Source of the DNA: Pseudoalteromonas aurantia 208
GTDB lineage: Bacteria; Pseudomonadota; Gammaproteobacteria; Enterobacterales; Alteromonadaceae
Assembly: GCF_014858725.1 (NCBI RefSeq)
Contig: NZ_AQGV01000011.1
Location: forward strand, 186,001-250,000
Direction of reading: 5' to 3'
DNA: 64,000 nucleotides
A program made the position numbers and the translations under genes. Below are positions 1 through 8,177 of this stretch, piece by piece (the stretch's first letter is position 1; each line of letters starts with the position of its first letter). The notes beneath the pieces were generated by a model, which saw only the letters and a program-made list of their open reading frames with translations, made no database searches and was not told the DNA's origin.

Positions 1-968
1 CATAGTAACAACGCCATTAATCCAAGGCTATATATCGCCGCAGGAGGGAGCGTGAGTTTTGCCGTTGAATATGTGAGCTGATAACTTTTAAAAGGCCACC
101 GTAGTTCGTGGCTATTGATGGTCAATTGATTTAATGGTGCGTGTAGCAATTTGGTTTGGGTGATGACGGCTTGACCATGGGATTTGCTGTCATAAATGAA
201 ATAAGTTCTATCCGAACTCGTTTGTTTAGGCTGTACGGTGACTGTGATCGTACTTTTAAATTGCACGGTTTTGAGTATACGTTCAATTTGGTTGTTTAAA
301 TAGGCATTTACGTCGATGACGTAGCCTTGTAATTTTTTGACACCATTCACGAGTACAATACGATAAAAAACAAGGTATTCTGGTACATCGGATAATAAAA
401 GAAACTTCTCATTGTTAGCCGATAAGTTGTTTTTAATGAGGGTTTTTAACTCGGTTGACTTGGATGTTACTTGATAGAGTTTTAAAGCGAGGCTTTTTCG
501 TTTTTTCGATTCAAGCCCATCATGCTCTTCTATTTTTAACCCTTTGGGACCATTGACGGTGCTAGGCCAAACTGGGCTATTGAATTGCCCATTTTTATCT
601 AGTTGAAAGTAACCTATGAGGCCTACATAGCGCGCATTATATTCGGGGTTTGAAAGCGGGGATCTAATTCGACTCACTTGTTTGTTATCAGGATTGTAAA
701 TATGCTGATAATAATCAAAGGTGCGTGTGTTTAAGGCATTATCAAATACGACGCGTTTAAATAATTTGAGATTTAGTTGTGACGTTATCTTTGCTGTTTT
801 ACTTTGATATTCGGTTAAAAGATCTTTCTCAAATTGATGATACCCTTGGTAAAGTACGACGCTGATAGGGGCTAATAATAGGAGCAAAAAAAGACCAGTA
901 AGGTAGCGAAGCCGACCTACGCGTTGCGGATAACTTAATAAACGGGTATTTGAGAGGAGGTGTTTCAT
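1..968 (-). CDS. Sensor histidine kinase, N-terminal part (cut by window edge)
   Basis: Reading the minus strand from the ATG at 968 gives an open frame of about 322 residues that runs off position 1. It starts with a basic stretch, then a hydrophobic segment (about residues 24-40, LTGLFLLLLLAPISVVLY), followed by a long soluble sensor region and a second hydrophobic stretch right at the window edge. That is the layout of a periplasmic-sensor histidine kinase: TM1, periplasmic domain, TM2. The ATG lies 1 bp after the stop codon of the OmpR-type regulator upstream, so the two form one operon. The kinase core (HisKA, HATPase) would be outside the window and is not seen, so the family is inferred from context. 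The ligand is unknown; the divergent TonB receptor suggests a nutrient or metal signal. Confidence 0.75.
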   Translation of the reverse strand, partial: MKHLLSNTRLLSYPQRVGRLRYLTGLFLLLLLAPISVVLYQGYHQFEKDLLTEYQSKTAKITSQLNLKLFKRVVFDNALNTRTFDYYQHIYNPDNKQVSRIRSPLSNPEYNARYVGLIGYFQLDKNGQFNSPVWPSTVNGPKGLKIEEHDGLESKKRKSLALKLYQVTSKSTELKTLIKNNLSANNEKFLLLSDVPEYLVFYRIVLVNGVKKLQGYVIDVNAYLNNQIERILKTVQFKSTITVTVQPKQTSSDRTYFIYDSKSHGQAVITQTKLLHAPLNQLTINSHELRWPFKSYQLTYSTAKLTLPPAAIYSLGLMALLL

Positions 969-969
969 A

Positions 970-1683
970 TTATGACTGACAGCTAAATAGCTGATACCCT
1001 TCGCCTCTTAGCGTCACTAAGTGTTCAGGTACTTTAGGGTCGCTTTCAATTTTTTTACGTATTTTAGCGATATGTATATCCACTGTGCGCGTATCGATAT
1101 GTTCAGTTGATTTATATCCCCACACTTCTCTTAATAATTCATCGCGTGATACAGGGGATTTTTGCTGGTTTAAGTAAATCAAAATACTGACTTCTCGGCG
1201 GGTATAGCGCATCTCTTGCTCATATGAGCACCCTGTTAGTTTTTGTGTACAAATACGCACATGTTTACCAATGGCGAGAGTATAGTCATTACCAGATAAT
1301 CCAGAGCGCCTTATTAATGCTGTGACTCTTAATACTAACTCGGATGTAGAAAATGGTTTAGCTAAATAATCATCAGCGCCTAACGTCAGGCCGTTAATGA
1401 TATCTTCTTCAGCATTTTTTGCAGTTAACATTAAAATAGGTTGTACCTGAGAGTGTTGCCTGATTGCATTGCATATTTCAAAACCATTCATCGATGGCAG
1501 CATCACATCTAAAATAATGCAACTGTACTTCTGTGCTAAAGCGCGCGTGAGCCCTTTTTTACCATCCATTTCACTTTTAACGTCAAACCCATGAAATACA
1601 AAAAGATCGGTAAGACCACGCAGTATACTTGGCTCGTCTTCGATAATAAGCAGAGAGGGTTTTATATTCATATTATTTTTCAA
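970..1683 (-). CDS. OmpR/PhoB-family response regulator
   Basis: A 237-residue DNA-binding response regulator. The receiver domain covers about residues 10-125, with the acidic pocket E15-D16, the phosphoacceptor D59 in IILDVMLPSMNG, T88 in the LTAK segment and K110 in AKPF. A winged-helix DNA-binding domain follows at about 140-235, ending in the recognition-helix pattern RTVDIHIAKIRKKI. It is the first gene of an operon with the sensor kinase that starts 1 bp after its stop. It is divergent from a TonB-dependent receptor gene, with only about 155 bp between them. Regulation of that receptor by this pair is therefore likely, but inferred. Confidence 0.93.
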   Translation of the reverse strand: MKNNMNIKPSLLIIEDEPSILRGLTDLFVFHGFDVKSEMDGKKGLTRALAQKYSCIILDVMLPSMNGFEICNAIRQHSQVQPILMLTAKNAEEDIINGLTLGADDYLAKPFSTSELVLRVTALIRRSGLSGNDYTLAIGKHVRICTQKLTGCSYEQEMRYTRREVSILIYLNQQKSPVSRDELLREVWGYKSTEHIDTRTVDIHIAKIRKKIESDPKVPEHLVTLRGEGYQLFSCQS

Positions 1684-1808
1684 TTCTTTGGCTTACTTAT
1701 GGAGACTATATCATTATTTTTAATAGCTAAAATGCAAAGTTTTGTAAAAGTTTTATAGCGTTGTTTTTACTTTTTGTGCCTACTTGACGCGCGGTTTACT
1801 GGCTAAGA

Positions 1809-1832
1809 TGCCCTGAACTTAATGACAGGGCA
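1809..1832 (+). promoter_or_regulatory. Leader hairpin covering the ribosome-binding site of the TonB receptor gene
   Basis: TGCCCTG (1809-1815) and CAGGGCA (1826-1832) form a perfect 7-bp stem with a 10-nt loop. The stem ends 6 nt before the ATG at 1839. The only Shine-Dalgarno-like bases (AGGG, 1827-1830) are in the right arm of the stem, so the fold would hide the ribosome site. Seen directly; a regulatory role is inference. Confidence 0.4.
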
Positions 1833-1838
1833 CTAACA

Positions 1839-3983
1839 ATGATAAACAGTGATATTCAACCTCCTCTATTATTTAGGCGCTCGGCTCTACGCCAAGCAAT
1901 TTTAAGCTGTGTTTTAATTGGCGGTTCTTGTACTTTGATGGGTTTTTCCAACGTCAGCGCTGCAAATGAATCTGCAGCCAATATCGACAGATATGAGGCT
2001 CGTACTTTTATGGCGTTAGACCCGCAAACTTTATACGATATTTTAGAAAATACGCCGGGTGCAAATAGTCTTTTAAACGCACTGAACGACACGTCAGAAA
2101 ATCGCGGTTTTGGTTCTGCGGGTGAGCAAATTTTAATAAATAGTAAGCGAATGTCGGGAAAAGAGAATAGCCTTGCTAAAGAGTTGGATAGTATTCAAGC
2201 ACAGGACGTTGATTATATTGAGCTGATCCGTGGTACTCGGTCTGATTTAGATGTACAAAGTAACGGGTTAGTGATTAATGTGGTTCTTAAAAAAGACATA
2301 GAACCCTCTATTCTATGGACATTGGGGACGGTCAAAACGGCTGATATTAAACCCTATTCGAGGGGGTCATTGACGTATAGCGCAAGTATCGACAATTTTA
2401 AATATAGAGTGGGTATGAGCCATTCAGTGAATCCCACAGAAATAAGTTCAAGTGAGTATTTTACCTCTATTAATCAAGTTCATACACAGACAAATACTCG
2501 GGTGCGAGACAACATCTACACAACAAGTCAATTATCAGCCAAATTAGAATATGTATACTCTGATAAAACCTCAATGCAGCTCAATGGTATTTACGAAGAA
2601 ATTAAAGTCGACGCAACCATCAGCAATGACGGTGAATACTTAGTGAAGAACACACAAGAGTATAAGGCCTTAGTTTATGATTGGGCTAGAGATAAGTGGG
2701 AAATTAGTGGAGATATCAGCCATGAGTATAATGATGATCATCAATTAAAATTACTGTTCATCAGTAATCGAGCGGACTCAGACGATAAAATTTGGCACAG
2801 TGTATCCAAAGGCGGCAATATATTGCTTCCTGACTACACATTGCCGCGCATATATACCTCAAAGGAAAATGTCTTACGCACCAATTGGCGCTATAAATTG
2901 AATCCACGTCATACTTTTGATTCGGGTTTTGAAGTCGCGATAAATGAACTTAATGAAGACTTACAGTTTATTCGTCAATCAGGCGCTACTTATCGTTCTA
3001 CGGAATTGAATGATATTAAAGAAACCCGTTACGAAGCCTTTAGCAATTATAATTTTGCAATGTCTGCTGCGATTAACCTGCAATCATCATTGATATATGA
3101 GCGCTCAACCATAGACGTTGCGACTGACTTATTGTTAGTGAGCGACACATTACACAACGCACAAAGTGATACATCTCGCACGTTTAATTACCTTAAGCCA
3201 CGTTTGAACTTAAGGTATGATTTAAATGAGATTTATCAAATGCGTTTTAATTACCAACGTACGGTGAGTCAGCTTGAACTGAAAGACTTTGTGCCCTGGT
3301 TTGACAGCTATGAATCTCGATTAGAAGAAGCGAACCCAGATTTAAAACCCGAAGTACGTGATGAGCTTTCATTCGCTTTTGAAAAGCAGTGGCAAAACAC
3401 CAATGGCAGTCTTACTGTCACGCCTTATTATCATAAAATCAGTGATTTAATTAATGAGGTGTTATTAGCGAAGCGATCGGGTGACGGAAATATTGACAGC
3501 GCTAAAGAGTATGGCATTAAATTAGAAACAAATTTTGGGTTAGAAGCGCTTGGACTAAATAATACCTTGGTCAGTGCCAATTATACATGGCGAGAGAGTG
3601 ACGTGGTGCACCCTTTTACGGGAGAGCGAGGGCCGATTGAAAGAGTGAGTAAAAATGAATGGCGTGTAAAGCTCAACCAAAATGACATTTTACCTGGGTT
3701 ATCGTTAAGTTTAACACTCGAAGATAAGAGTCGTTATGAATTTTATTACTATGATTACCAAGGTAATGTTGACACTAAAATCACAGCAAATGCCTTTATT
3801 GATTACCAAATGACGAAGAACCTAAAACTGCGTTTAAAAGGCGATAATTTACTGAATGATAGGTACACAGTACATAAAGCACGTCATACAGCATTGTTTA
3901 CTGAAAGTGATTTTTTAAGACAAGAGCGGCGTGACAATGAACGTGCGCCTAGGTTTTCATTAATATTAACAGGCCAATTTTAA
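1839..3983 (+). CDS. TonB-dependent outer-membrane receptor
   Basis: A 714-residue outer-membrane protein. An N-terminal hydrophobic signal region (about 20-42, ending NVSAANE) is followed by a plug-like domain (about 50-150, with the ILINSKRMSG and YIELIRGTRSDLD segments that match the plug core). A long beta-barrel with many alternating aromatic strands follows, ending in a C-terminal phenylalanine (LILTGQF), the usual barrel-assembly signal. ELSFAFEKQW and LKLRLKGDNLLNDRY are typical late TonB-receptor barrel motifs. It would import a ligand with energy from TonB-ExbBD; the ligand cannot be read from the sequence. It is divergent from a two-component system and stands alone on its strand. 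Confidence 0.88.
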   Translation: MINSDIQPPLLFRRSALRQAILSCVLIGGSCTLMGFSNVSAANESAANIDRYEARTFMALDPQTLYDILENTPGANSLLNALNDTSENRGFGSAGEQILINSKRMSGKENSLAKELDSIQAQDVDYIELIRGTRSDLDVQSNGLVINVVLKKDIEPSILWTLGTVKTADIKPYSRGSLTYSASIDNFKYRVGMSHSVNPTEISSSEYFTSINQVHTQTNTRVRDNIYTTSQLSAKLEYVYSDKTSMQLNGIYEEIKVDATISNDGEYLVKNTQEYKALVYDWARDKWEISGDISHEYNDDHQLKLLFISNRADSDDKIWHSVSKGGNILLPDYTLPRIYTSKENVLRTNWRYKLNPRHTFDSGFEVAINELNEDLQFIRQSGATYRSTELNDIKETRYEAFSNYNFAMSAAINLQSSLIYERSTIDVATDLLLVSDTLHNAQSDTSRTFNYLKPRLNLRYDLNEIYQMRFNYQRTVSQLELKDFVPWFDSYESRLEEANPDLKPEVRDELSFAFEKQWQNTNGSLTVTPYYHKISDLINEVLLAKRSGDGNIDSAKEYGIKLETNFGLEALGLNNTLVSANYTWRESDVVHPFTGERGPIERVSKNEWRVKLNQNDILPGLSLSLTLEDKSRYEFYYYDYQGNVDTKITANAFIDYQMTKNLKLRLKGDNLLNDRYTVHKARHTALFTESDFLRQERRDNERAPRFSLILTGQF

Positions 3984-4077
3984 GCTGTGTTTTTACCAAA
4001 CGAGTGGCATGGAGCCGAGTATAAAGCGTGTGGAATAAAGTGCGTGTTAATACTATCAATGGAGTTTATGGATTAAA

Positions 4078-4110
4078 GGTGTGCGATAAACAGATACGCA
4101 CCTTTTTTAT
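4078..4110 (+). terminator. Probable rho-independent terminator after the TonB receptor gene
   Basis: AGG-TG-TGCG pairs with CGCA-CCT (a 7-bp stem with a 2-nt bulge and an 11-nt loop), followed directly by a run of T residues. It lies about 95 bp after the receptor stop. Confidence 0.5.
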
Positions 4111-4191
4111 AGTTTCATACCTGAGCAAACCAAAACGTGATGACCTTAGGCGCTAAAAGGAGGTAGCCAATAAGTTGGCTGTCAACAACAT

Positions 4192-4225
4192 TGACCCTTT
4201 CGATATTCTGACCCTTTCGATATTA
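4192..4225. repeat. 17-bp tandem duplication
   Basis: TGACCCTTTCGATATT occurs twice back to back (4192-4208 and 4209-4225), differing only in the last base of the 17-bp unit. It lies about 80 bp before the serine-hydrolase gene and could hold paired binding sites, or be a slippage duplication. Confidence 0.8.
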
Positions 4226-4302
4226 AGCGCTTTTAGCTGCCCTAATTTATTGTCGAACGTTTCGTCTTGTTTAATAAAGCAACAAACTAAAACAGGACCA
4301 TT

Positions 4303-5652
4303 ATGAAAAATAAAACAGGTTTATTAACCGGGGGGTTATGTGTAGCGCTACTCAGTGGCTGCAATTCGGACCCACAAGTATTACTAGGATACAGTGCAAA
4401 CCAATTATGCTCGCGACATTTTATCTCGGATGAGCCCGTCGATTTTATAAAAAGTCGAGTGATCCCAGAAGCATTGGCAATCTTACCAGATGATACTCAA
4501 ATACACGTCGATTCTGGTAATCATGAGGTTACTCTTTCAGCCGCGATAGGTAATGAAATAATAACGCGAACATCCGTTTATAGAGAAGGTTTTGGGTGTA
4601 CTTTGTTATTTGATTTAACAAAAGAGCAATTACGGGCACAAACCGCTCATGTGAATACGCCAGAAGCTTCACCGAGTGCGCCGATTGATAAGGCGGTTAA
4701 TTCAAACCTTACGCTAGATAAGTTTTTTAAGACGAATCAATATGATTACGCGTGGAGTGATAACACATTTGCCGTTGCCGTAATGCACAAAGGAAAGCTG
4801 GTCGCAGAGCAATATGACGACCATCATCATGGCGACACCCGAGTACTGAGTTGGTCAATGGCCAAAACGCTCACCGCATTAATGACCGGCGTTTTGATAG
4901 ACCAAGGTAAGTTAGCGCTCAACCAAACGGTGTCTTTTGGCCAGCATGGCATGACCATTAAGAACCTGCTTAATATGAGTTCAGGCGTCAAATGGACCGA
5001 AACGCCAGACATTCATGGTTATGAAGACTTGGCACCGATGTGGTATTACCATGGTAACTCAGTTGAATATGTATCGGCATTAGGGAAAGAGTATACGCCA
5101 GGCAGTCGGTTTGAATATGCGACGGGAACCACGCAACTGCTTAGTTCAGCAATAAAAACAGCCTCAGGAGGAAGCTTTCAAACGGTGAATGATCTATACC
5201 AATCATACCTATTTAAACCTTTAGGGATCAATAATGCCGTCGTAGAGTTTGATGAAGCAGGTAACTTTCGAGGTGGCGCTCGTATGTTTTTGACCATTCA
5301 TGATTGGCTAAAAATTGGTGAGTTATTTATCAATAAAGGTCGTTGGGGTGATCAACAGGTTGTGTCTGAATCTTGGCTTTCAGAGGTTATGATGTCGCCT
5401 AGTGTATCAAAACATTACGGTGCACAGCTTTGGCTTAATGATTTGCAGTTTTGGCTACCTAAATTACCAAAAGATACCGTATCTCTTCGAGGTCATCGTG
5501 GTCAGTATGTGATTATTATTCCTTCTAAACAGCTTGTGGTCGCACGTTTTGGCGCATACGGTTCGGTAGTAAATCAAAATATTGGACTTGCCAATAAACG
5601 CGTTTTTAGTGCTGTTGTGGATGTTTTAAAGCAACTAGAACAGTCGAACTAA
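4303..5652 (+). CDS. Lipoprotein serine hydrolase, class C beta-lactamase/esterase fold
   Basis: A 449-residue lipoprotein: a short signal peptide ends in the lipobox LLSGC with C20 as the lipidated residue. After a domain of about 130 residues specific to this protein comes a beta-lactamase-family (PF00144) domain. The catalytic SxxK is S185-M-A-K188 and the second motif is Y272 in EYATG. The KTG-type motif is replaced by HRGQY near residue 398. The SMAK and YATG pattern resembles NylB-type 6-aminohexanoate-dimer hydrolases and EstB-like esterases more than true beta-lactamases. It is probably anchored to a membrane facing the periplasm. The substrate is unknown. It is monocistronic and convergent with the next gene. 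Confidence 0.85.
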   Translation: MKNKTGLLTGGLCVALLSGCNSDPQVLLGYSANQLCSRHFISDEPVDFIKSRVIPEALAILPDDTQIHVDSGNHEVTLSAAIGNEIITRTSVYREGFGCTLLFDLTKEQLRAQTAHVNTPEASPSAPIDKAVNSNLTLDKFFKTNQYDYAWSDNTFAVAVMHKGKLVAEQYDDHHHGDTRVLSWSMAKTLTALMTGVLIDQGKLALNQTVSFGQHGMTIKNLLNMSSGVKWTETPDIHGYEDLAPMWYYHGNSVEYVSALGKEYTPGSRFEYATGTTQLLSSAIKTASGGSFQTVNDLYQSYLFKPLGINNAVVEFDEAGNFRGGARMFLTIHDWLKIGELFINKGRWGDQQVVSESWLSEVMMSPSVSKHYGAQLWLNDLQFWLPKLPKDTVSLRGHRGQYVIIIPSKQLVVARFGAYGSVVNQNIGLANKRVFSAVVDVLKQLEQSN

Positions 5653-5661
5653 ATTGTATAT

Positions 5662-5695
5662 AAAAGGGTTAGGATCAGAGAACCCTAACCTTTTT
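5662..5695. terminator. Bidirectional terminator between convergent genes
   Basis: AAAGGGTTAGG and CCTAACCTTTTT form a stem of about 11 bp with one G-T pair and a 10-nt loop. T runs lie on the right for the plus transcript, and the complement gives a T run for the minus transcript. It lies between the converging stops at 5652 and 5701. Confidence 0.75.
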
Positions 5696-5700
5696 CTGGC

Positions 5701-6498
5701 TCAACATTGCTCAGATGCATGAGCCGTATTGATTAGAAGCGAACCAAGATGACTGAGAAACAGATTAAAACGACGTATATGTTTATTTATGTGCTCTGCG
5801 CGTAATTTTTTGGTTAGGGCACCTGTATATTTCTCTCTAAATACAATTTTGTTTATTTTGCATATAGTTTGCTTAATTTCCGCTTGGCTATAATTTGAAA
5901 GACCAATTACTGAAATTTTTGATGTATCTATGTTTGAAGAATCACTTAACCTTAAGGGGACTTCAGAACCAACGATCATCATTGTTTCATCTTCATAGCT
6001 CTCTCCAAGCATGGCTTTCATCGTTATAGCTGCCGGAATGTTGTAATTGTGCATGAGTGTGGTGGATGTCGTGTTTTCGCCATTGGTTTCAGTAACGGGT
6101 AAAATAAAAGGAACGAGCGTGCTGCCTGTTTCATTGGCAATGCTCTTAACGTCTGTATATGATTTTATATTCGCCCAATATGCTTTGAAAAGAGCTTGGT
6201 GTTTAGCATTGTCTGGGTCAATATGGGTAAGGAGTAAGTATAAGTAATAGGGTGCTGTAATGTTATTTAATTGACGCGGTGACGCGGGGAGTCGAAACAC
6301 TAATGCATTGTAAAGCAAAATGGGTGAGCTTTCATTTGATGTTGCCGTTATTTCAGTTACTAAATTAATTTCGTTATCGAGCGCCATGACCTCTTTGGGT
6401 ACACTCTCTGCTGACTGACTAGTTTCTATGTTTGAGCATCCATACAGCATATACATAGTGCCCATTATTAGAAAAATATAGGTTACCTTATTCATCAT
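5701..6498 (-). CDS. Hypothetical lipoprotein
   Basis: A 265-residue protein with a signal peptide and the lipobox MLYGC (C21 lipidated). The mature part is mixed alpha/beta, rich in Thr, Asn and Ile, with a late basic helical stretch (LTKKLRAEHINKHIRRFNLF) and a C-terminal hydrophobic segment ending AHASEQC. I do not recognise a family. Its start overlaps the end of the upstream small membrane-protein gene by 11 bp, so the two are probably translationally coupled and act together at the inner membrane or periplasm. Confidence 0.7.
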   Translation of the reverse strand: MMNKVTYIFLIMGTMYMLYGCSNIETSQSAESVPKEVMALDNEINLVTEITATSNESSPILLYNALVFRLPASPRQLNNITAPYYLYLLLTHIDPDNAKHQALFKAYWANIKSYTDVKSIANETGSTLVPFILPVTETNGENTTSTTLMHNYNIPAAITMKAMLGESYEDETMMIVGSEVPLRLSDSSNIDTSKISVIGLSNYSQAEIKQTICKINKIVFREKYTGALTKKLRAEHINKHIRRFNLFLSHLGSLLINTAHASEQC

Positions 6499-6715
6499 GA
6501 TTCCCGTTTGGTTTTTGATTGTTTTTTCTAATTAATTTAAAGATCATATTGAATATGACATGAATGAGTGCAACTAAGAGAAATATCCCAAACACACGAG
6601 AAAAAAAGTCAGCCAAAGCGCCTGGCATGAAGATAAGGTATAAGCTGGTAAAAAATATCGTAGATAACACTAGTTTTGGTGGTAAATATACCAATATTTT
6701 TTTTAAAATCTCCAT
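6488..6715 (-). CDS. Small membrane protein, two TM segments
   Basis: A 75-residue protein with two hydrophobic segments (about residues 12-33 and 38-60) and a charged C-terminal tail (KLIRKNNQKPNGNHDE). An AGGAGT ribosome site lies about 9 nt before the ATG, which supports the start. It overlaps the following lipoprotein gene by 11 bp. No family recognised. Confidence 0.65.
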   Translation of the reverse strand: MEILKKILVYLPPKLVLSTIFFTSLYLIFMPGALADFFSRVFGIFLLVALIHVIFNMIFKLIRKNNQKPNGNHDE

Positions 6716-6993
6716 GTAGGAAGCTACTCCTTGTGTATCACATCGAATAGTGTGGCTAGCAACTCTTACTCTCTAATACGATTTGGCCTGCCTCTGAGTT
6801 TTGAATCAGAATGTTTAATCGCCAGCATGTTATTCAGTTGCAGTTGAGTTTTAACTCACGTAGCGAATCTCGTAACCACAATTCGCTTAAATGCATACAG
6901 TTCACTTTTAATCATAGACCACTTTAAGGTACCGTGAATTGATTTTATCTTTATATGCATCGGACTTGTTTAGCTACAATGAGGAATGTATGT

Positions 6994-7019
6994 AAGCGGC
7001 TAACGACAGCCGCTTTTTT
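6994..7019 (+). terminator. Strong plus-strand terminator with no annotated plus-strand gene
   Basis: AAGCGGCT (6994-7001), loop AACGAC, AGCCGCTT (7008-7015) and a following T run make a classical intrinsic terminator for rightward transcription. Both flanking genes are on the minus strand, and the nearest plus gene upstream has its own terminator at 5.7 kb. It may end an unannotated RNA or block antisense reading into lodB. In the minus direction the hairpin lacks a T run. Confidence 0.6.
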
Positions 7020-7040
7020 GTAGTGAGCTGTGGATGCAGT

Positions 7041-8171
7041 TTACGCCACTTGATGCACGTGCTGCTGGCGTTTCGCCCAAAATGGGGCGTCACTCCAGCG
7101 TTGCTCTTTGTGATAAAAATGCTGCTTAAAACCTAAATATTCCTCAAATTGTCGGGCTAAATCTTGCTGATATATATGACTATTCTCATTAAAATTAGCA
7201 GGGCTTGTTGCGTTGCCTATGATGGTTGCTACTTGGCATCCAGAGGTCATGGCAAAACCCAGACCCATAGAGGAAATAGGGTCAAATGCGCATGCAGCAT
7301 CTCCTACAGGTAAATAGTTTTTTATGTGACTAAATTGATTAAAGTGAGTACCGGCGGGTCTGATCCAAAGATTATCATCAATAAAATGTGCCCTCTCGAC
7401 TCTTTTTGACATATATTTGCTGTGTTTGAGGTGCTGTTGCCACTGTGATTGACGATTTAACTTCATTTTTGAGATTGATTCAAAGTCGCTAAAGTAGGTA
7501 ACGACAACCATCTGATCGGACAATGCGGCACTATACCACCAACCATACTCGTCACTTTCAATTAATTGAATTTGTTCAAATGATGTCGAGTCAGATTTAT
7601 AAAAAGCCCCAACGCCAGTGAGTCTGTCGTGTTGTGTAACAGACGCACCTAATGATTTACTTAATGATGAATTTCGTCCTGAAGCATCCACCAGGTAATT
7701 GCACGTTATTGCAAACTTCCCATGTTCTGGATGATTCACTTCAACCACATAACGACCATCTTGTAATTGAGTGACCGCTTTGTGTTTAGTTCGAGGAAAT
7801 ACAGTGCCACCACGATTCAACACGGTTTCAAGGAGGGTTAAGTCAAATACCTCTCGGTTAACCTGAAAAGTTGCTCTGTCAGGGGCAAAGATAGCGTGCC
7901 GATTAGCGGATTTATCGCTGCCCCAAAAAGCACTGTTACCTTGAGTTGGCGTAAAACAGCCGGTGCCAAAATGAGACTTTGGCAGGCGTAAATAGTCTAA
8001 TATTGGAAAAATGCTCTCTGAGACGCTCTCTCCCACTCGCAGCCGTTGTAAATCCGAGCTTTCGACTAATGTAACTGATAATTTGGTGTGATTAAGCAAG
8101 TTTAATGCGGTGCTGGCCCCTGCGGGACCAGCGCCAACAACCAGCACATCACATTCGTGTGCATGTATCAT
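7041..8171 (-). CDS. lodB: LodB-like flavoprotein, maturation partner of the quinoprotein oxidase
   Basis: A 376-residue FAD-dependent protein of the LodB/GoxB type, related to flavin halogenases and geranylgeranyl-reductase-like oxidoreductases. The dinucleotide-binding GAGPAGAS motif is at about residues 13-20 (VLVVGAGPAG). The second FAD motif, PVGDAACAFDPISSMGLGFAM, is at about 284-303. In characterised systems (Marinomonas LodB, Pseudoalteromonas GoxB) the protein is needed to form the cysteine tryptophylquinone cofactor in the partner oxidase. That partner is encoded immediately upstream, 6 bp away, so the two are one operon. The symbol is by family resemblance; a proven lysine oxidase role is not implied. 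Confidence 0.85.
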   Translation of the reverse strand: MIHAHECDVLVVGAGPAGASTALNLLNHTKLSVTLVESSDLQRLRVGESVSESIFPILDYLRLPKSHFGTGCFTPTQGNSAFWGSDKSANRHAIFAPDRATFQVNREVFDLTLLETVLNRGGTVFPRTKHKAVTQLQDGRYVVEVNHPEHGKFAITCNYLVDASGRNSSLSKSLGASVTQHDRLTGVGAFYKSDSTSFEQIQLIESDEYGWWYSAALSDQMVVVTYFSDFESISKMKLNRQSQWQQHLKHSKYMSKRVERAHFIDDNLWIRPAGTHFNQFSHIKNYLPVGDAACAFDPISSMGLGFAMTSGCQVATIIGNATSPANFNENSHIYQQDLARQFEEYLGFKQHFYHKEQRWSDAPFWAKRQQHVHQVA

Positions 8172-8177
8172 TTTATA

